Shown here one piece after another: positions 1 to 4,319 of a stretch of 5,328 nucleotides of DNA. The stretch is taken from contig CAMOIA010000126.1 in NCBI GenBank assembly GCA_946615785.1, forward strand, positions 1-5,328, given 5' to 3'. Origin of the DNA: an uncultured Clostridia bacterium (GTDB lineage: Bacteria; Bacillota; Clostridia; Christensenellales; Aristaeellaceae). The translations under genes and the position numbers were made by a program. The number at the start of each line of letters is the position of its first letter. Positions within the stretch are counted from its first letter, which is position 1. Below the pieces are notes generated by a model. That model was not told where the DNA came from and made no database searches. It saw only the letters and a list, made by a program, of their open reading frames with translations.

Positions 1-396
1 GGAGAGGGTGTCGATGGTCACGCGGTCGGCGACCATGAAGGCGCTGTAAAAGCCCAGGCCGAAGTGCCCGATGATGCCTCCCTTGTCGCCGCCGGTGTAG
101 TTCTTCAGAAATTCCTCCGCGCCGGAAAAGGCGACCTGGTTGATGTACTTTTCGACCTCTTCGTAGGTCATGCCGATGCCGTTGTCCGAAAACCGAAGTT
201 CGCCCGCTTCCTTGTCCACCGTCACGGTGACGCGGAAATCGTCGTCCGCGCCGGGCACGGCCATTTTGTATTTGTTGATGGCGTCGCAGCCGTTGGAAAC
301 CAGTTCGCGGATAAAAATGTCCTTGTCAGAATACAGCCAGCGCTTGATGACCGGCATGATGTTCTGGGCATGGATGGAAATATTGCCCTTCTGCAT
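1..396 (-). CDS. htpG: HtpG (Hsp90) chaperone, N-terminal part, runs off left edge
   Basis: This is the start of the cytosolic Hsp90-family ATP-dependent chaperone HtpG; 132 codons are present and the rest lies outside the window. The translation opens MQKGNISIHAQN and carries the Bergerat (GHKL) ATPase motifs in order: the N-box helix RELVSNGCDAINK (about residues 30-42), the nucleotide-binding DNGIGMT (about 70-76), and the glycine-rich lid segment GHFGLGFYSAF (about 109-119). These are diagnostic of the family, and the NGCDAINK version resembles clostridial proteins. The ATG at 394-396 is chosen because GGAGG (403-407) lies 6 bases upstream and the protein begins at the usual family position. 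It is the last gene of the leftward group and has its own promoter and a CIRCE operator upstream, so heat-shock control by HrcA is expected. Truncation is only by the window edge. Confidence 0.96.
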   Translation of the reverse strand, partial: MQKGNISIHAQNIMPVIKRWLYSDKDIFIRELVSNGCDAINKYKMAVPGADDDFRVTVTVDKEAGELRFSDNGIGMTYEEVEKYINQVAFSGAEEFLKNYTGGDKGGIIGHFGLGFYSAFMVADRVTIDTLS

Positions 397-400
397 ATCG

Positions 401-428
401 ATCCTCCAATCCCGGATACCCGGATGAT
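401..428 (-). promoter_or_regulatory. htpG ribosome binding site, possibly masked by upstream pairing
   Basis: The Shine-Dalgarno GGAGG (403-407) sits 6 bases before the htpG ATG. On the transcript, ATCATCC (from 422-428) can pair with GGAGGAT (from 401-407) across a 14-base loop, giving six pairs with one A-G mismatch that would cover the Shine-Dalgarno sequence. An alternative small CCGG/CCGG hairpin inside the same stretch would compete. The binding site is clear; the masking structure is a weak inference. Confidence 0.5.
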
Positions 429-440
429 AACGATAGTTTG

Positions 441-458
441 CGGCGGAAAACCCCGCCG
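441..458 (-). other. Hairpin at the predicted 5' end of the htpG mRNA
   Basis: A perfect 6-bp inverted repeat (CGGCGG, 6-base loop, CCGCCG) lies directly downstream of the htpG -10 box, so the predicted transcript would begin at or within it. Hairpins at a 5' end can protect messages from 5'-dependent decay. The repeat is visible; the role is inferred. Confidence 0.45.
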
Positions 459-464
459 ACCGAT

Positions 465-493
465 ATTATAGCACCGGACGCGGGGTTTTGCAA
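465..493 (-). promoter_or_regulatory. Vegetative (SigA-type) promoter of htpG
   Basis: Reading leftward, a -35 box TTGCAA (488-493) is separated by exactly 17 bases (471-487) from a perfect -10 box TATAAT (465-470). Transcription should start near 458, giving a leader of about 62 bases before the htpG ATG. This housekeeping-type promoter next to a CIRCE site fits a repressor-controlled (HrcA) heat-shock gene rather than one read by an alternative sigma factor. Confidence 0.85.
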
Positions 494-494
494 T

Positions 495-527
495 AAAAAA
501 TTAGCACTCATCAAAAAAGAGTGCTAA
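495..527 (-). terminator. Possible intrinsic terminator of the ABC-F gene, formed by CIRCE plus a T tract
   Basis: On the leftward transcript coming from the ABC-F gene, the two 9-base CIRCE arms can form a perfect 9-bp stem with a 9-base loop, followed immediately by six U's (complement of 495-500). That is the layout of a Rho-independent terminator, though the stem has only 4 G-C pairs. No other terminator is visible between the ABC-F stop and the htpG promoter. A double role is an inference. Confidence 0.5.
501..527 (-). promoter_or_regulatory. CIRCE operator for the heat-shock repressor HrcA
   Basis: The sequence is TTAGCACTC, 9 bases, GAGTGCTAA. It matches the CIRCE consensus at all 18 palindrome positions with the canonical 9-base spacer. 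HrcA binds this element to repress class I heat-shock genes, usually groESL and dnaK. Here it lies 7 bases upstream of the htpG -35 box rather than over the transcription start. No other promoter nearby is as good, and the neighbouring ABC-F gene converges on it only by its 3' end, so htpG is the obvious target. Confidence 0.95.
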
Positions 528-566
528 CAAAAATAAACCGGTTTTTACAGGAAATGGCCATCGCTT

Positions 567-2483
567 TCAGCCTTCCGCTTCCGCCGCCAGCGTTTCCCAT
601 TCGGTATATGCCGCGGCAAGCTCTTCCTTCAGGGCTTTATAGCGCCTGGCGCTTTCCTGCGCCGCGTTCGGGTCCTGATAGGTTTCGGGGGAGGCCATGA
701 CCTTTTCCTGTGCGGCGACGGCTTCCTCTAAGGACGAAATGCGCTCCTCCGCGCGCCTTACGGCTTCCTGAAGCGCTTTTTTCTGTTCCTTTTCCGCCCG
801 GGCCTTCCGCTTTTCCTTCTGCGCTTCCGTGCGCGTCATGCCGCCTGTGCGGAAGGCTTCTTCCTCGCCCGCATGTTCCCGCTCGATTTCCGCGATGTAA
901 TCGTCGTAATTCCCGCTGTGCATTTCGATGCCGTCCGCGGTCAGCACCGCGACTTTGGTCGCGAAGCGGTTGATGAAATACCGGTCGTGGCTCACGGCGA
1001 GAATGGTGCCGGGGTAGGCTTCCAGGGCGTCTTCAAGCACCTCGCGGCTGTCCACGTCCAGGTGGTTCGTGGGCTCGTCCATGATGAGCACGTTGTCCTT
1101 GCGCAGCATGAGCTTGGTGAGGGCGACGCGGCCCCGCTCGCCGCCGGAAAGCGATCCGACCTGCATAAAAACGTCTTCGCCCGTAAACAGAAACAGCCCC
1201 AGCGCGCTGCGCACCTCCGTCTGGCTCAGGCGCACGAAATCGTCCCAGACCTCGCGCAGGATCGTCTTGTCGTTATGCAGGTCCTGCTGCAGCTGGTCGT
1301 AATAGCCGAGGTCGATGTTGGCGCCCCAGCGCACATACCCGCCGTCCGGCTTTTCACGGCCGATCAGGCATTTGAGCAGCGTGGTTTTGCCGATGCCGTT
1401 CGGGCCGATCAGGGCGATCCGGTCGCCGGCGTACACTTTCAGATTCACGTTTTCAAAAAGCCTGCGGTCCCCGAAGCTTTTTTTGAACCCCCGGATCTCC
1501 ATCACGTCCTCGCCGGTGCGCCGGTTGATGTCGAAAGAAAAGCGCACCTGCTTTTCGTCCACGGGCTTTTCCAGACGCTCGATTTTTTCAAGCGCCTTGA
1601 CGCGGCTTTCCGCCCGTTTGATGGATTTTTCGCGGTTGAAGGAGCGCAGCCTCGCGATGACGGCTTCCTGCCTTGCGATTTCCTCCCGCTGCTGCTCCCA
1701 GGCGCGCATGCGGCTTTCAAAGCGCTCGGAACGCTGCTCCATATACCGGCTGTAATTGCCGCTGTACTGCTCGCTGACCCCCAGCAGGATTTCGGTCATG
1801 TCCGTGCAGACGCGGTCCAGAAAGTACCGGTCGTGACTGACCACGATAACGGCGCCGCGGTACGCGGAAAGGTATTTTTCAAGCCAGGAAAGCGCTTCCA
1901 GGTCCAGGTGGTTCGTCGGCTCGTCCAGAAGCAATAGGTCCGGCTTTTCAAGCAGAAGCCGCGCAAGCCCGAGCCTTGTCATCTCCCCGCCGGAAAGCTT
2001 TTCCGCGCTCTGGCCCCACCTGCTTTCCTCAAACCCCATGCCCTTGAGTGCGCCCTGCACCAGGGAATGCCACGAATAGCCGTCGGCTTTTTCAAACCGC
2101 TCCTGAAGGTGCGCGTATTCCGCGCCCAGACGGTCGAGCTCGGCGCCCGTGACGAGGGCCATTCTTTCCTCCATGGCGCGAAGGCGCTCTTCCATGCGGA
2201 CGACCGGGTCGTACACCCTCTCCAGTTCGCGCAGGATGGTCGCGCCCTTTTCGGGCACATAGGACTGCTCAAGATAGCCCATCCTGAGGCCTTTCTGCAG
2301 GTTCCAGGTGCCGCCGTCGGCCTGTTCCTTCCCGGCCAGAATGCGCAGAAGAGTGGTCTTTCCGCAGCCGTTGACCCCAACAAGTCCCATGCGCTGCCCG
2401 TTCTGGAGGGTCATATTGACGTTTTTGAGCACCGTGTTCCCGGCAAAGGCCTTGCTGAGGGAACGGATTTCCAGAATGATCAT
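567..2483 (-). CDS. ABC-F family ATPase (YdiF/Uup-like), ribosome-associated
   Basis: A 638-residue soluble protein with two ABC ATPase domains and no membrane segments, the hallmark of the ABC-F family, whose members act on the ribosome (translation factors and, in some cases, antibiotic protection) rather than in transport. Domain 1 has Walker A GVNGCGKT (36-43), signature LSGGE (163-167), Walker B with DEPTNHLD (187-194) and switch His217 in SHDRYF. The charged inter-domain linker spans about 245-320. Domain 2 has Walker A GPNGIGKT (360-367), LSGGE (445-449), DEPTNHLD (469-476) and His499. A charged coiled-coil C-terminal domain (about 550-638) follows. Both ATP sites look intact. The frame is open to 2600, but the family N-terminus (MIILEIRSLSKAF) and an AAGGA site 8 bases upstream place the start at 2481-2483; the longer reading would run through a terminator. 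Length and C-terminal domain resemble Bacillus YdiF, but the subfamily, and any resistance role, cannot be fixed here. Confidence 0.95.
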   Translation of the reverse strand: MIILEIRSLSKAFAGNTVLKNVNMTLQNGQRMGLVGVNGCGKTTLLRILAGKEQADGGTWNLQKGLRMGYLEQSYVPEKGATILRELERVYDPVVRMEERLRAMEERMALVTGAELDRLGAEYAHLQERFEKADGYSWHSLVQGALKGMGFEESRWGQSAEKLSGGEMTRLGLARLLLEKPDLLLLDEPTNHLDLEALSWLEKYLSAYRGAVIVVSHDRYFLDRVCTDMTEILLGVSEQYSGNYSRYMEQRSERFESRMRAWEQQREEIARQEAVIARLRSFNREKSIKRAESRVKALEKIERLEKPVDEKQVRFSFDINRRTGEDVMEIRGFKKSFGDRRLFENVNLKVYAGDRIALIGPNGIGKTTLLKCLIGREKPDGGYVRWGANIDLGYYDQLQQDLHNDKTILREVWDDFVRLSQTEVRSALGLFLFTGEDVFMQVGSLSGGERGRVALTKLMLRKDNVLIMDEPTNHLDVDSREVLEDALEAYPGTILAVSHDRYFINRFATKVAVLTADGIEMHSGNYDDYIAEIEREHAGEEEAFRTGGMTRTEAQKEKRKARAEKEQKKALQEAVRRAEERISSLEEAVAAQEKVMASPETYQDPNAAQESARRYKALKEELAAAYTEWETLAAEAEG

Positions 2484-2491
2484 GCTTACCG

Positions 2492-2496
2492 TCCTT
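2492..2496 (-). promoter_or_regulatory. Ribosome binding site that fixes the ABC-F start
   Basis: AAGGA on the minus strand lies 8 bases before the ATG at 2481-2483. No comparable site precedes the upstream in-frame ATG at 2598-2600, which lies inside secG. This supports the shorter 638-residue product. Confidence 0.7.
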
Positions 2497-2510
2497 GGTT
2501 GGATTTGCGT

Positions 2511-2548
2511 AAACGAAAAGAAAGGCTGAACGGCTAAACCGTCAGCCT
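2511..2548 (-). terminator. Intrinsic terminator after secG, within the ABC-F leader
   Basis: On the leftward transcript, AGGCTGACGG (2539-2548) pairs with CCGTTCAGCCT (2523-2533), a 10-bp stem with a single bulged T and a 5-base loop, followed by the T-rich run TTTCTTTTCGTTT (2510-2522). It starts 17 bases after the secG stop codon and ends just before the ABC-F ribosome binding site. It should end most secG transcripts, so any ABC-F expression from the secG promoter depends on read-through. Confidence 0.8.
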
Positions 2549-2565
2549 GAGGATGCCATCTAAGC

Positions 2566-2793
2566 TCACTTGACGAACAGGGAAATGATCGCGAGCACAA
2601 CGAACACCGACGCGCTGATCTTGGTGATCAGGGCCAGCTTGCCTTCGAGCGTGCTGTTCTTGTTTTTTCCAAAGAACGTATCGCTGCCGCCGGTCAGAGC
2701 GCCCATTCCATCTGTATCGCTGGACTGCATCAGCACGGACACGATTAGCACGATCGAGGAGATGATGAGCAAGATGTTCAGAAAGATCGTCAT
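2566..2793 (-). CDS. secG: SecG, preprotein translocase subunit
   Basis: A 75-residue membrane protein, the usual size for Gram-positive SecG, the accessory subunit of the SecYEG channel that aids SecA-driven export. Hydrophobic helix 1 covers about residues 3-21 and ends in VSVLMQ, matching the conserved (V/L)xLLQ region. The polar loop contains the glycine-rich GMGALTGGSDTFFGK (29-43), the best family signature. Helix 2 spans about 55-73. The ATG at 2791-2793 has a strong AAGGAGG 7 bases upstream. It has its own promoter and a terminator directly downstream. In many Firmicutes secG is followed by rnr and smpB; here an ABC-F gene follows instead. The identification is firm. Confidence 0.95.
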   Translation of the reverse strand: MTIFLNILLIISSIVLIVSVLMQSSDTDGMGALTGGSDTFFGKNKNSTLEGKLALITKISASVFVVLAIISLFVK

Positions 2794-2823
2794 AAAAAAA
2801 CCTCCTTGGAATCAAACAAAGGG

Positions 2824-2852
2824 ATTTTATCACAGTTCCATACAAAATACAA
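2824..2852 (-). promoter_or_regulatory. Probable secG promoter (extended -10)
   Basis: Leftward TAAAAT (2824-2829) is preceded by TGA, making an extended -10 (TGnTAtAAT-like), and by TTGTAT (2847-2852) at a 17-base spacing. The predicted start near 2817 gives a leader of about 24 bases. A better -35 match, TTGACA (2854-2859), is present but lies 24 bases from this -10, too far to pair with it. Confidence 0.55.
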
Positions 2853-2999
2853 GTGTCAATTTGCCAATTTAGCGGGTTTTCGCGCGAAATCGGCCTGATG
2901 CCTGCGAAAAGGCCGGGACGCAGAAAAAGCGCGGCGAAAACGCCGTATATGCATCGCATAAAAGCCGGGGCCAGAGATGCCGAACCGCCGCGTCCCGCC

Positions 3000-3028
3000 T
3001 TGCAAGCGGCGCATTTTTTTGCTATACT
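3000..3028 (+). promoter_or_regulatory. Promoter of the lspA-cbiB frame
   Basis: TTGCAA (3000-3005), a 17-base spacer and TATACT (3023-3028) form a near-consensus housekeeping promoter. The predicted start is near 3035, so translation must begin downstream of it. This rules out starts at 2853, 2898 or 2949, although the frame is open that far upstream. No cobalamin riboswitch is visible between this promoter and the coding region. Confidence 0.75.
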
Positions 3029-3053
3029 GGTACACAATTATGAAGAAATGCAG

Positions 3054-3071
3054 GGAAGGAAGGTGCAGGGG
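3054..3071 (+). promoter_or_regulatory. Purine-rich ribosome binding region of the lspA-cbiB frame
   Basis: GGAAGGAAGG (3054-3063) and AGGGG (3067-3071) precede the ATG at 3075 by 11 and 3 bases. Other in-frame starts are ATG at 3048 (too close to the predicted transcript start, with no site before it) and GTG at 3063. The ATG at 3075 is preferred, but the exact start is not certain. Confidence 0.5.
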
Positions 3072-3074
3072 CGG

Positions 3075-3392
3075 ATGGGAGAGGCAGAACGGTTGCCTTC
3101 CGCGGACGGTACGAAACGATTGCGCGTCCCGCGTCTTTCTTTTTTCGCGTCCGCCGCGGCCGTATTTGCCCTGGACCGCCTGGCAAAATGCCTCCTTGAG
3201 GGCCGCGACGGCGTGATCCTTAAGGGCGTTCTGGCCCTGACGACCGCGCACAACACAGGGGCCGCCATGAGCATGCTTTCGGGCATGCCCGTGCTTGCCG
3301 GGGTGCTTTCCCTGCTGGGGCTTGCGGCGGTATGGTTCGCGGCGGCGCGCCTTGCAAAGAGCCGGACGGCGGCGCTGTGCCTCGGCTTCGTC
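3075..3392 (+). pseudogene. lspA: LspA (signal peptidase II) N-terminal fragment, lacking catalytic half
   Basis: About 105 residues resemble the N-terminal half of lipoprotein signal peptidase, the membrane aspartic protease that cleaves prolipoproteins. Visible features are helix 1 with the conserved D-x-x-x-K (ALDRLAK, Asp34 and Lys38), the hallmark NTGAAMS (60-66; family NTGAAFS), and a second hydrophobic helix (about 70-92) ending in the basic RLAKSR. The family then has a GGxxGNxxDR block and a VxDF block that supply the two catalytic aspartates. The first is absent, and the FVIDFF seen at 105-110 reads better as the start of CbiB. As drawn, this LspA cannot be active. The remainder is replaced by CbiB in the same frame. 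The exact right border is uncertain by some 10 codons. Confidence 0.75.
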
Positions 3393-4319
3393 ATCGACTT
3401 TTTCGTCGGGGATCCCTATTCGATCCCTCATCCCGTGGTGGCCATCGGGAAGTGGATCTCCTTCTTCGACCGGAAGCTGCGCCGGGGCAATTCCAACCCG
3501 AAGGACGTGGGCCGGGGCGCGCTCACCGTAGTCCTTGTGGCCCTCCTCTCCACCGTTCCTCCGGCCCTTCTGTCCGAGGCGGCCTGGAGGCTCCATCCCG
3601 TTCTCTACCTGATCCTGAACGCCGTCATGTGCTGGCAGATCCTCGCGGCGCGCCAGCTGTTCAAGGAAGGGAAAAAGGTTCAGAGAGCGCTGGAAAAAGG
3701 CGATACGGAGGGGGCGCGGTACGCCGTCTCCATGATCGTCGGACGGGATACGGACGTGCTGGACGAGGACGGGATCTGCCGGGCGGCGGTGGAGACCGTG
3801 GCGGAGAACGCCTCAGACGGGGTGATCGCGCCGCTGTGCTGGATCCTTCTCTTCGGCGCGGCGGGCGGCTTCTTCTACAAATCCATCAACACCATGGACT
3901 CCATGCTGGGGTACAAGAACGAAAAGTACCTGTATTTCGGACGGGCTGCGGCTAAGACGGACGATGTTGTGAACTACATCCCCGCCAGGCTGTCCGGCCT
4001 CTATATGATCCTCACCGCTCCCCTCTGCGGACTGGACGGGAAGAACGCATGGCGCATCTTCAGGCGGGACCGGTACAAGCACGCCAGCCCCAATTCGGCC
4101 CAGACGGAGGCGGCCTGCGCGGGCGCTCTCGGGCTGAGACTGGCCGGTGACGCGGTCTACGGCGGCGTGGTGCACAAAAAGGAGTTCATCGGTGATCCGC
4201 TCCGTCAGATCGAGCCCATGGACATCACCCGGGCGGGCAGGCTGATGTACGCGGCATCCCTGCTGACGCTGGCGCTCGGGGTGCTTTTGCGGATCGGAGC
4301 GGCGCTGTTATGCTTCTGA
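3075..4319 (+). CDS. cbiB: CbiB (adenosylcobinamide-phosphate synthase) with an LspA-derived N-terminus: chimeric frame
   Basis: A single 414-residue frame. Residues 1 to about 104 are LspA-like; about 105-414 are CbiB, the integral membrane enzyme that joins adenosylcobyric acid to (R)-1-amino-2-propanol phosphate (or aminopropanol) in late cobalamin synthesis. CbiB landmarks: DFFVGDP (108-114), IPHPV (117-121), VGRDT (222-226), ETVAENASDGVIAP (240-253), NTMDSMLGYKNEKY (272-285), DDVVNYIPARL (296-306), RDRYKHASPNS (331-341), FIGDP (371-375) and a hydrophobic C-terminus. CbiB is usually about 310-320 residues, so only its first few residues are missing or replaced. No Met with a ribosome binding site lies at the expected CbiB start, so translation would begin in LspA. 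The join falls after LspA helix 2 on the predicted cytoplasmic side, so membrane topology could be tolerated. cobD follows with a 10-base overlap. Family assignment is firm; whether the chimera exists in the genome is not. Confidence 0.85.
   Translation: MGEAERLPSADGTKRLRVPRLSFFASAAAVFALDRLAKCLLEGRDGVILKGVLALTTAHNTGAAMSMLSGMPVLAGVLSLLGLAAVWFAAARLAKSRTAALCLGFVIDFFVGDPYSIPHPVVAIGKWISFFDRKLRRGNSNPKDVGRGALTVVLVALLSTVPPALLSEAAWRLHPVLYLILNAVMCWQILAARQLFKEGKKVQRALEKGDTEGARYAVSMIVGRDTDVLDEDGICRAAVETVAENASDGVIAPLCWILLFGAAGGFFYKSINTMDSMLGYKNEKYLYFGRAAAKTDDVVNYIPARLSGLYMILTAPLCGLDGKNAWRIFRRDRYKHASPNSAQTEAACAGALGLRLAGDAVYGGVVHKKEFIGDPLRQIEPMDITRAGRLMYAASLLTLALGVLLRIGAALLCF

Noticed and set aside
64..471. 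Plus-strand open frame of 135 codons
   Set aside because: It is antisense to htpG and its promoter; the minus-strand reading has all N-terminal Hsp90 motifs.
873..1937. Plus-strand open frame of 354 codons
   Set aside because: It lies wholly antisense to the ABC-F gene, whose motifs are unmistakable; the translation has no recognisable domain and no ribosome binding site. It is a shadow of high-GC coding sequence.
2484..2600. 39-codon N-terminal extension of the ABC-F protein
   Set aside because: It would start inside secG and pass through the secG terminator. The family N-terminus and a ribosome binding site point to the ATG at 2481-2483.
2854..2859. TTGACA as the secG -35 box
   Set aside because: It is a perfect hexamer but lies 24 bases from the only good -10, and nothing like a -10 is found 16-18 bases downstream of it.
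2534..3037. Minus-strand open frame of 167 codons overlapping secG
   Set aside because: It uses a different frame from secG, crosses the secG promoter and has no family features; secG is clearly the real gene.
2853..3074. Upstream extension of the lspA-cbiB frame by 74 codons
   Set aside because: It overlaps the secG promoter and contains the rightward promoter at 3000-3028, so it would not be in the mRNA. The residues do not resemble LspA.
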